A stretch of 64,000 nt of DNA, from NCBI RefSeq assembly GCF_000613245.1, contig NZ_HG964938.1, positions 218,237 to 282,236 on the forward strand, given 5' to 3'. The number at the start of each line of letters is the position of its first letter. Positions within the stretch are counted from its first letter, which is position 1. Of this stretch, positions 57,952 through 64,000 are shown in pieces. Source of the DNA: Mycobacterium asiaticum DSM 44297 (GTDB lineage: Bacteria > Actinomycetota > Actinomycetes > Mycobacteriales > Mycobacteriaceae). Under the pieces are notes generated by a model, which saw only the letters and a program-made list of their open reading frames with translations, was not told the DNA's origin and did no database searches. The translations under genes were made by a program, and so were the position numbers.

Positions 57952-58644
57952 CTATCGGGCTTGCAGTGCCTCGACCGGTCCGGACAGGGACGCTTTGACC
58001 CGGCGGGTGAGCTCGTCGGCCAGCACCTCGGCGTCGCCGCGCTCAACCGCGTCGAGGATGTCGCGGGCGACTTGACGCGGGTCGTTCTTCGGCGCACGGA
58101 CGTCGGCGATCATGTCGGTGTCGGTGAAGCCGAGGTGGACCCCGGTGACCAAGGTCCCTTGCTTTTCCAGCTCCACGCGCAGCGAATTGGTGACCGACCA
58201 GAAGGCCGCCTTGGAGGCGCCGTAGGCGCCGTAGCCACCCATCCAGGACAGTACGGAATGGATGTCCACTAGCGCGCCGCCGCCGTTCTGGGCCAGGATC
58301 GGCGCGAACACCCGGGCCACCCGAAGCGCACCGAACACGTTGGTCTCAAAGATCGCGCGGATCTCCTCGAAATCGTCGCCGAGCAGGCTGTGCCCGCCGG
58401 CGATACCAGCATTGTTGATCACGATCTGTGCGTCCGGCGCTGTTTTCGACAGTGCGGCAACGGAATCCGCATCGGTGACGTCGAGGGGCACGCTTATTAC
58501 CCGCGGGTCGGTGCTGTCCTGCGGCACCCGGGCGGTCGCGTAAACCTTGGCCGCACCCCGCTCCAGCAGTTCGGCCACGATCGCCTTGCCGAGTCCGCGC
58601 TGGCCGCCGGTGACCACTGCCGTTGAACCCTTGATGCTGCGCAT
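57952..58644 (-). CDS. SDR-family oxidoreductase
   Basis: A 230-residue SDR with TGGQRGLGKA near residues 12-21, INNAGIAGG near 76-84, and YGASKAAF near 143-150. The catalytic Ser position reads DIHSVLSWMGG. Its promoter region is shared with a divergent CGNR regulator, which therefore probably controls it. It follows the SDR at 57067 in the same direction with 72 bases between. Substrate unknown. Confidence 0.9.
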   Translation of the reverse strand: MRSIKGSTAVVTGGQRGLGKAIVAELLERGAAKVYATARVPQDSTDPRVISVPLDVTDADSVAALSKTAPDAQIVINNAGIAGGHSLLGDDFEEIRAIFETNVFGALRVARVFAPILAQNGGGALVDIHSVLSWMGGYGAYGASKAAFWSVTNSLRVELEKQGTLVTGVHLGFTDTDMIADVRAPKNDPRQVARDILDAVERGDAEVLADELTRRVKASLSGPVEALQAR

Positions 58645-58694
58645 GATCGCCTCTTCCTGACGTAGGTGTTAAGCCTTTACCTCTGTCAGGTTAG

Positions 58695-58723
58695 TTGACC
58701 ATGCTGACATAGACAAGTAGTCT
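58695..58723 (+). promoter_or_regulatory. SigA-type promoter giving a leaderless CGNR transcript
   Basis: TTGACC (58695-58700), 17 bases, TAGTCT (58718-58723). Start would fall at or next to the A of ATG 58730, and no ribosome-binding site is present, so a leaderless mRNA is likely. An inverted repeat TGTCAG-N14-CTGACA (58684-58709) overlaps the -35 box and could be an operator. Confidence 0.5.
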
Positions 58724-58729
58724 TTAGTT

Positions 58730-59314
58730 ATGTCTCGGTGGTATGCGTCACAGCGCTACGGGCTCGAGCCGGCGCCCGGCGGGCTGGGACTGGTGCAGGA
58801 TTTCCTCAATACCTTGGGCATCGGTCACTACGGCGAGGACCTGCTGGCCGATCCCGCGTCGGCCAATCGCTGGACCGCGAAGGCGATTCAGACCTGGTCG
58901 GACCTGAGCGGCGTGGACGCCGAAGCGCCACTCTTGGACGAAGCAGATCTGGCCAAGCTCAGGATCCTCCGCACGACGATCGCCGGACTGGTCGCAGGCG
59001 AGCCGGTAGCCCCGGGCGGCGCGCCGGCCTCAGCGTCCTTCGCCGTCTCGGAGAGCGGCGACGTGCGGCTGGAACCGGTCGGCAACGGCTGGCGCTGGCT
59101 AGCCTCGGCGCTCTGGTCAGAGATCCTGCGCAGCCAACTCGTCGGTGACTGGCGCCGCATCAAGCGCTGCCGCAATCCACACTGCCCGTCAACGTTCTAC
59201 GACAGGTCGAAGAACAACAGCGGCGTCTGGCACGACGTGAAGACGTGCGGAAACGCTGCAAACCTGCGGGCCTCCCGCGCGCGGCGTCGCGCCGCGGAAA
59301 GTAATTCTTCTTAA
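58730..59314 (+). CDS. CGNR zinc-finger (ABATE domain) regulator
   Basis: A 194-residue protein with an N-terminal ABATE domain (GLVQDFLNTLGIGHYGEDLL) and a C-terminal CGNR zinc finger: KRCRNPHCPSTFYDRSKNN, then VKTCGNAANLRASRARRRA. The motif has CGN followed by AANLRASR instead of CGNRxKxRxxR, a small divergence at the defining Arg. CGNR proteins are regarded as transcription regulators. It is divergent from the SDR at 57952 and likely controls it. Confidence 0.88.
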   Translation: MSRWYASQRYGLEPAPGGLGLVQDFLNTLGIGHYGEDLLADPASANRWTAKAIQTWSDLSGVDAEAPLLDEADLAKLRILRTTIAGLVAGEPVAPGGAPASASFAVSESGDVRLEPVGNGWRWLASALWSEILRSQLVGDWRRIKRCRNPHCPSTFYDRSKNNSGVWHDVKTCGNAANLRASRARRRAAESNSS

Positions 59315-59664
59315 ATCAGCAGCGCTCGAGGCCGCGTTGCATCAGGCGCGGCGCGCCCGCCGGCCGGGCTGATTCACATGCGCTCCGGTGGTGCACGTGC
59401 AACACATGGCAGGTACGCGGTCTGATGATGGGCACGGTGACTTCAGCGCCACCGTCTATCGAATCGGGCAAAACTGTCACGTCGTCTGGTCCTTTGTCTA
59501 TGCGACTCTCGGCCACTGTTGATGTGCACAGTCCGGTCGCTCGGCCCATATCTACCCGAGCCGTGTACGAGCCAACCGCACGCACGGTTAACAACAGCAA
59601 AACGACATTGTGTATTCCGACACATCGCCACCGCCCGAGTCGAGCGGGTCACATGCCGAGGGCG
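59315..59664. other. 350-base stretch with no convincing gene
   Basis: Between the CGNR stop and the HxlR stop I see no recognised protein. A 94-codon minus-strand frame (59316-59600) is open but its codon use is mixed and no family fits; it could be a small gene or chance. No strong terminator hairpin stands out. The flanking genes converge here. Confidence 0.4.
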
Positions 59665-60141
59665 TCAGCGCTTCGCGGTCCGGATGGCGGTGTCGGCGAG
59701 CGAAACCTCGTGGCCGGCGGCGCACCGGATTTCCGGCATGACCGCAGCGCCGCAACCGTCGTGAACCAGCTCACTCGCCGTCGACTCGCCCTGCAGCATC
59801 CTGCCGAATTCGATCAGACTGATCAGCACCGGGAACAGGCTGCGCCCGCGCTCGGTGAGCACGTACTCGTACCGGGTGCGCTGCCCGGCTTGTTGATACG
59901 GCTGCTTGTCCAGTAGCCCGGCATCCACGAGTTGCCGTAAGCGCTTGGCCGCGATCTGTTCGGTCACCCCGGCGCGACGGGCCAGGTCGTCGAAACGCCG
60001 TCCCCCGAAGAACGCCTCACGCAGCAACACCATCGCCGAATGCGTGCCGATCAGCTGCAGGGCCCGTTCCATCGGGCACCAGTCGGCCGCAATCCACCGG
60101 TCCCGGTCGGCGAGACTTCCCGCCAATTTCATCGCATCCAC
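59665..60141 (-). CDS. HxlR-family transcriptional regulator
   Basis: A ~158-residue winged-helix HxlR protein: CPMERALQLIGTHSAMVLLR, EAFFGGRRFDDLARRAGVTE, and the wing with YQQAGQRTRYEYVLTERGRS. A C-terminal Cys-containing tail (HDGCGAAVMPEIRCAAGHEV) might bind metal or sense oxidants. GGAGGT lies 7 bases before GTG 60141; ATG 60132 is an alternative. It follows the PaaI-type thioesterase gene in the same direction with 22 bases between. Confidence 0.9.
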   Translation of the reverse strand: MDAMKLAGSLADRDRWIAADWCPMERALQLIGTHSAMVLLREAFFGGRRFDDLARRAGVTEQIAAKRLRQLVDAGLLDKQPYQQAGQRTRYEYVLTERGRSLFPVLISLIEFGRMLQGESTASELVHDGCGAAVMPEIRCAAGHEVSLADTAIRTAKR

Positions 60142-60163
60142 CGGACCCACCTCCCGCACCGGA

Positions 60164-60679
60164 TCAGGTATTGAAAATCAGGCAGTTGCTGGTCGCCGAC
60201 GCCAATAGCTTGCCGGTGCTGCTGGTCAATACCGCCTCGGCGAGTGCGGTCCGCCGACCGAGATGGATGACGGTGCCCGTGCACCGGACCGGGCCGGTAT
60301 CGACGTTGATGGCGCCGATGAACCGCACCGCCAGGTCGAGGCTTGTGTAACCGACCCCGGCCGGCAGCTTGCTGTGCACCGCGCAGGCCGCGGCCGAATC
60401 CAGCAGCGTGCAGTACATGCCGCCGTGTACGGAACCGATCGGGTTGTAGTGGAACTCGGCCGGCGTCATGGTGAACACCGCGGTTCCCGGCGAAACGGAT
60501 TCGAAGCGGGCACCGATGGTGCTCATGACGGGTGGGGCCGGTATCTCGCCGTCGACCATAGCCTGTAGGAACTCCAGACCGGTTCGGCCGCGGGCCGCCT
60601 CGGCAGCGCCCAGCGGGTCGGCCCACTCGATGGTGCGCGTTCGCGCGGCAGCCCTTGTGTCGCAGATACTTTCACTCAT
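60164..60679 (-). CDS. PaaI-type hot-dog thioesterase
   Basis: A 171-residue hot-dog fold acyl-CoA thioesterase. The helix HYNPIGSVHGGMYCTLLDSA with HGG near residues 93-98 and the Asp in LLDSAAACAVHS are typical of PaaI. It should hydrolyse aromatic or medium-chain acyl-CoAs. It leads the HxlR operon, and a perfect inverted repeat lies upstream. Confidence 0.88.
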   Translation of the reverse strand: MSESICDTRAAARTRTIEWADPLGAAEAARGRTGLEFLQAMVDGEIPAPPVMSTIGARFESVSPGTAVFTMTPAEFHYNPIGSVHGGMYCTLLDSAAACAVHSKLPAGVGYTSLDLAVRFIGAINVDTGPVRCTGTVIHLGRRTALAEAVLTSSTGKLLASATSNCLIFNT

Positions 60680-60717
60680 GAGCCAGGCCTTTCGCGGTAC
60701 GCCGATACCGCAATATT

Positions 60718-60751
60718 GGTAGCTGGCTAAACTAAAGTCAAGCCAGCTACC
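60718..60751. repeat. Perfect 11-12-11 inverted repeat upstream of the PaaI-HxlR operon
   Basis: GGTAGCTGGCT, 12 bases, AGCCAGCTACC. On the minus strand a TTGACT element sits in the centre, so it may be an operator over the -35 region for HxlR autoregulation. It also lies 24 bases past the DUF2127 stop and could instead act as that gene's terminator hairpin. Confidence 0.7.
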
Positions 60752-60775
60752 TATCGCCTACGTCACACAGCGCCG

Positions 60776-61549
60776 TCAGGCGGCCGTCATGGCGGCACGT
60801 TCGAGGTCGAGTAACTGCTCACCGTGCAGTTCCTCGTCGTAAGCTTTGCGGCCGCCTCGGGCTCCGAAGAGGCGCTTGGAAATCACCAGGTAGAGCACCG
60901 CGGCGATGTTGATGGTCAAGGTGACGACCCGGGTCGTGGTGACGCCCTTGAGCAGGTCGTGAATTTCCAGCGGCAGGAACACCGAGGTAGCCACCACCGC
61001 GAAGTACTCACCCCATCGCTTCAGCAGCCACAGGCCGACGCCCTCAACCACCTGCAGTACCGCGTAGGCAGCCAGCAGGCAGGTGATCAACGCCAGGGTG
61101 GATGGCTTTGCCGCCAAGGCCTTTTCCAACTCATGGATTGCCGACATCTGGTCCACCTTGAATCCGGCGGCGCGGAATATCGGCAGGTCGCGGTCCAGGG
61201 TGGCCTGGATGGCGCCGCGGGAACCACGGAACGTCCAGACGGCCCAGGCGGCGAGGCCGAGTATCACGGCTCGCCCGAGCCGTTCGACCGCCAGCGCCCG
61301 GATGATGATGGCCTGCCGCAACGCCTTGCCACGCATGATCAGCGGCGCGTCTTCCGGACGCCCGCGGCCATGCGGTTCGCCCAGGGCAAAGTCACCGCAC
61401 CGCAGACAGCGCCATACCTCCCCGAGCTTGGTGTCCGCCCTGAGCCGGTCGGCCAGCGCCTCGTCGTCGGGTGCGTAGGTGGCGTGGCCGGCGACGGCGC
61501 AGGTGACCAATTCCCACCGGTTGACGGCGCGGTTCTTGTTCTTGGCCAC
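60776..61549 (-). CDS. DUF2127 family membrane protein with N-terminal zinc-binding-like motif
   Basis: A 257-residue protein. The first ~75 residues include WRCLRCGDFALGEPHGRG, a CxxC pair. About four transmembrane helices follow, with the DUF2127 pattern: GRAVILGLAAWAVWTFRGS, ALITCLLAAYAVLQVVEGVG, GLWLLKRWGEYFAVVATSVF and the conserved LPLEIHDL. Function unknown. GTG start. It is followed on the same strand by the PaaI operon. Confidence 0.85.
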   Translation of the reverse strand: MAKNKNRAVNRWELVTCAVAGHATYAPDDEALADRLRADTKLGEVWRCLRCGDFALGEPHGRGRPEDAPLIMRGKALRQAIIIRALAVERLGRAVILGLAAWAVWTFRGSRGAIQATLDRDLPIFRAAGFKVDQMSAIHELEKALAAKPSTLALITCLLAAYAVLQVVEGVGLWLLKRWGEYFAVVATSVFLPLEIHDLLKGVTTTRVVTLTINIAAVLYLVISKRLFGARGGRKAYDEELHGEQLLDLERAAMTAA

Positions 61550-61624
61550 GTGCGCTCCTTTAGGCGGATTTGACGCCGATCATCAACGCCAGCAGCAAAC
61601 CACGCAAGGGGACGCGCGCGGGCA

Positions 61625-63031
61625 TCAGAATCTGACCGCGCTACGGGGCCGTACGGCCGCCGGGCTGACCCTGCCCAGCAATCCTGTCAGTTCGGTGACG
61701 GGTATTTCGTCGAGGCGTTCGACCGCCTCGATGATTTCGCCGCGCAAGCCACGGTCGCAGCAAGGTTCGGCGAGCCAGTGAAACTTCTCGACGACCCGGT
61801 CCCACGACAGGGGTTGAGTCGGTGATCCTTCATAGTCGGCCTGCTGGTGGTTGAGTTCTCGCCCATCGTGCGTCGCCACGGACACCCGTACACCGGTGCG
61901 CTCCGGATAGTCAGCAGTGAGGTCGGCAGCCGGCACGACGGCAATCCGGGTCAGCAAGTTCTGCACGTCGTCGCGCCGGACTCGTTCGGTCTCAAGCTGT
62001 TCGGGCCCCACGCCACCGTCGAGCAAGGCGACCGCGCCGAGGTACTTCAGGTTGTAGTCGGCCTGTTCCTTGGTCCACGGACGGTCCTTGTCGCCATATG
62101 CACCGCCCCCGGCGATGTCGTAGGCGCTCTGAATCACTTCCAGGGTGACCGCCGCGACATCATCACCGCGTAGCTGGTGAGCGGCGCGAATCGACAGCAG
62201 CGCGTCGATGATCACCTGCCCATGGATCAGGGCGCAGTACTGCTTCAAGTAGGTCCGCTCGACTGCGGTCAGCCGCCGGTTACCGGAGTCGAAATCGATT
62301 GCTTGATCGAAGAGTTGGGCTAATCCGTGCGGACCGTCGATCAGCGTGCGTGGGCCGGTGATGCCCCGGCCGGCCAAGATGGTCGCGTAGACCGCACGCA
62401 TGCCGGTCATCGCGGGCGAGATGCCCTTCCAGTGAGACACCGGTTCGGCATGCACGGCCGCCAGCGAGACATTGTCGGCCGCCGAGGCGGCGATGGCGTC
62501 GGCCGTCTGGCTCTCGTCGAGTCCGAGCAACTTGGCTGATCCCGCCGCTGCCGATATCGCCAGTTGCAGCGCATGATTGAGCCCGCGAGCCATGACCGGC
62601 ACCTGAGCACTGAAGCGGCACTGAACTTCATAGGCCACCGCGAGAGACAGCAGAAACTCGTTTCCAGTGGCGTCGACGTGTTCGGCCACAGCGAGAACCG
62701 CACCGAAATTGTCCGCGGGGTGACACAGCCCGCCCAGGGTCAGATAGGTGTCGAGCAAGTCGGGGTAGCGCACCAGCACCGCATTGAAGAACGCGGCCTG
62801 GTCGACCGATGCCCGGCCGCCGCCAACCAGGGTGGTGGTGGGTCGGCCGCTGAATTCCTCCGCCTGGGCGCGGATCGCGGGGATGAGTCCGCCGCCCAGC
62901 GCACCGACCGCACAGGCGATGCTGTCGAGCACGTTGCGCTTGAGGGCCGCTCTCGACTGCCCCGCCAAGTCGGGATGATCGGCGCCGGTGACAAACGCAG
63001 CAAGATCGTCGAGGACATACTCTTGCGCCAT
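61625..63031 (-). CDS. MmgE/PrpD family protein
   Basis: A 468-residue MmgE/PrpD protein, the family that includes 2-methylcitrate dehydratase and aconitate/itaconate enzymes. Typical stretches are VLDSIACAVGALGGGLIPAI, FFNAVLVRYPDLLDTYLTLG, CHPADNFGAVLAVAEHVDAT and EPVSHWKGISPAMTGMRAVY. It may dehydrate a tricarboxylic acid, but no prpC or prpB neighbour is present, so the substrate is open. Divergent from DUF302. ATG 63031. Confidence 0.88.
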   Translation of the reverse strand: MAQEYVLDDLAAFVTGADHPDLAGQSRAALKRNVLDSIACAVGALGGGLIPAIRAQAEEFSGRPTTTLVGGGRASVDQAAFFNAVLVRYPDLLDTYLTLGGLCHPADNFGAVLAVAEHVDATGNEFLLSLAVAYEVQCRFSAQVPVMARGLNHALQLAISAAAGSAKLLGLDESQTADAIAASAADNVSLAAVHAEPVSHWKGISPAMTGMRAVYATILAGRGITGPRTLIDGPHGLAQLFDQAIDFDSGNRRLTAVERTYLKQYCALIHGQVIIDALLSIRAAHQLRGDDVAAVTLEVIQSAYDIAGGGAYGDKDRPWTKEQADYNLKYLGAVALLDGGVGPEQLETERVRRDDVQNLLTRIAVVPAADLTADYPERTGVRVSVATHDGRELNHQQADYEGSPTQPLSWDRVVEKFHWLAEPCCDRGLRGEIIEAVERLDEIPVTELTGLLGRVSPAAVRPRSAVRF

Positions 63032-63055
63032 ATCTGGTCACCCTCCGATCGCCGC

Positions 63056-63070
63056 TACCGGAAAACGGTA
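63056..63070. promoter_or_regulatory. Palindrome in the MmgE/DUF302 divergent region
   Basis: TACCG, 5 bases, CGGTA: perfect 5-5-5 repeat 25 bases before the MmgE start. It could be an operator for the IclR-type regulator encoded on the right, but this is a guess. Confidence 0.3.
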
Positions 63071-63200
63071 ACGACGCGGGGTACGGAACTATTTCCCTGG
63101 ACCGGGGGACTCTGGTGCGGGGCGAGCGTCGGTACCCCAGGAGTAAACTCAGCATCAGCGCAACGGCGCGGTGCTTCGCGTCCGAAGGGATTGGTACGCA

Positions 63201-63620
63201 ATGAGTTTGCACACTGAAGGTCTCGCCACCACACTGCATGCCGGGTTCGACGATGCGGTTGACCAGACCACCGCGGCGCTTGCCGCACAGGGTTTCGGAG
63301 TGCTCACCCGCATCGACGTGAAGGCGACGCTGAAGCAGAAGATCGGCGAAGACATGGAGGATTACCTGATCCTGGGCGCCTGCAACCCGTCGCTCGCGCA
63401 CCGCGCCCTCGTCGTGGACCGCCAGATCGGTCAGTTGCTGCCCTGCAATGTCGTCCTGCGTTCCGATCCGTCGGCCGGGCAGGACGCAGTAATCGTCGAG
63501 GCGATGGATCCGCAACTCATGGTCAGGGTCATGGACGAACCGGGCCTGCAGGACGTTGCCGACGATGCGTCCACGAAACTGCGCGCCGCCATCGCCGAAC
63601 TGAGCCGGGCAGCAGGCTAG
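63201..63620 (+). CDS. DUF302 family protein
   Basis: A 139-residue DUF302 domain protein: FDDAVDQTTAALAAQGFGVL, then DYLILGACNPSLAHRALVVD and LPCNVVLRSDPSAGQDAVIV. The CNP motif and the LPCNV strand are the family hallmarks. Function is unknown; family members bind haem or metals in some reports. GAAGGGA precedes ATG 63201. Its stop overlaps the stop of the convergent regulator gene by four bases. Confidence 0.9.
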   Translation: MSLHTEGLATTLHAGFDDAVDQTTAALAAQGFGVLTRIDVKATLKQKIGEDMEDYLILGACNPSLAHRALVVDRQIGQLLPCNVVLRSDPSAGQDAVIVEAMDPQLMVRVMDEPGLQDVADDASTKLRAAIAELSRAAG

Positions 63621-64000
63621 CCACTGGACACGAGCCTCGTCTCCTTGACCAAACGCTGACCGATCGACCGGATCTGGCGCGCGGTCAGAGCGCAAAGCGG
63701 GTGCACCCCAAGGATCAGGGCGACTTCCCCGCGGTGATTGAAGACAGGCGCCGAAATGGTGACCACGGGTTGTTTGACTCGACCGGCATCGTCGTCGAAA
63801 AATGCGCCGCTCGAAGTGAATTCGACCATCAGCTGATCCAGGATCTGCCGGACCGTGGCCGGGATTCCGTCGCTTTCCAGCGCACCCATCACCGCCTGTG
63901 CCAGCGCCGGCGTGGTGCAGTCGACATCGAAACCCCGCTCGCGGGTTCTGGCCAGCACACCTTCCAACCGCCGGCAGCGGTCCACATCGATACCCGCGCC
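63617..64000 (-). CDS. IclR-family regulator, C-terminal effector domain (cut by window end)
   Basis: An open minus-strand frame of 127 residues reaching the last base, so the N-terminal DNA-binding half lies outside the window. The visible part is an IclR effector domain: ERGFDVDCTTPALAQAVMGA, VTISAPVFNHRGEVALILGV and LVKETRLVSSG at the end. The family is assigned by this C-terminal pattern alone. It may control the DUF302 or MmgE genes. Confidence 0.7.
   Translation of the reverse strand, partial: GAGIDVDRCRRLEGVLARTRERGFDVDCTTPALAQAVMGALESDGIPATVRQILDQLMVEFTSSGAFFDDDAGRVKQPVVTISAPVFNHRGEVALILGVHPLCALTARQIRSIGQRLVKETRLVSSG

Noticed and set aside
63082..63120. GGAACT-N16-GGACTC upstream of DUF302 as another member of the ECF motif
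   Set aside because: The -10 box lacks the CG start shared by the other sites, and the gene is not metal-related.
1..64000. CRISPR arrays, tRNA and rRNA genes, insertion sequences
   Set aside because: No regularly spaced repeats, cloverleaf-like or rRNA-like sequence, or transposase was seen; tRNA detection by eye is limited.

Overview
The window reads as chromosomal DNA of a slow-grower-type non-tuberculous Mycobacterium. The support is high GC with GTG/ATG starts, a PPE-PPW protein, an MmpL transporter, a DUF222/13E12 HNH protein, three mycobacterial Ctp-type P-ATPases (CtpI, CtpB, CtpA), a SigC-like ECF sigma factor, and Zur-controlled zinc-free ribosomal proteins. From memory of gene order, the backbone is an inverted counterpart of M. 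tuberculosis Rv0092-Rv0110: rhomboid (Rv0110), ctpI (Rv0107c), mrf and rpmB2 around a Zur box (Rv0106/Rv0105c), ctpB (Rv0103c), the Rv0102 membrane protein, nrp-acpA-fadD10-fcoT-oxidase-PPE1 (Rv0101-Rv0096), the Rv0093c-like anti-sigma protein and ctpA (Rv0092). Relative strands are preserved. Accessory blocks sit between these landmarks. I see no rRNA, tRNA, CRISPR array or insertion sequence.

Layout. 1-3.1 kb: the 3' part of a GntR regulator, an acyl-CoA ligase and an SDR. 3.1-7.4 kb: SRPBCC protein, rhomboid, DUF899, SDR and a SigG-like ECF sigma factor. 7.5-12.4 kb: the giant CtpI. 12.4-16.3 kb: 13E12/HNH protein, then an SDR-FadD pair. 16.4-18.3 kb: a bidirectional Zur island (L31B and Mrf one way, L28 and L33 the other). 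18.3-20 kb: DUF2236 and TetR genes around a perfect operator. 20-33.4 kb: an accessory sugar/redox island with a GH15 enzyme, a cytochrome b561-molybdopterin fusion, a zinc-ribbon protein, a lipoprotein with MarR, an SDR, a pyruvate-oxidase-like ThDP enzyme, a GMC dehydrogenase with a subunit-3 partner, and an enolase-superfamily dehydratase. 33.5-34.8 kb: adenylate cyclase.

34.9-57 kb is the most interesting part, a metal and isonitrile-lipopeptide locus. It runs CtpB, a small HMA protein, the Rv0102-like CopD/CtaG protein, a His/Met-rich membrane protein, a lone MmpL, a YjbR protein, the whole isonitrile lipopeptide (INLP) cassette, a methyltransferase, a putative anti-sigma factor, CtpA and a SigC-like sigma factor. 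Two features stand out. The NRPS is single-module (C-A-T-R, 1384 aa) instead of the two-module Nrp of M. tuberculosis, so a simpler product is predicted. A motif GGAACT-N16-CGACT lies upstream of both PPE1 and ctpA, and a related GGAACT-N16-CGGAT faces sigC, which suggests one ECF regulon for sigma factor, metal ATPase and metallophore.

57-64 kb: two SDRs, a CGNR regulator, HxlR with a PaaI thioesterase, DUF2127, MmgE/PrpD, DUF302 and the C-terminal part of an IclR-type regulator cut by the window end. Functional statements for families come from general knowledge; homology and synteny were judged by eye and not by search.
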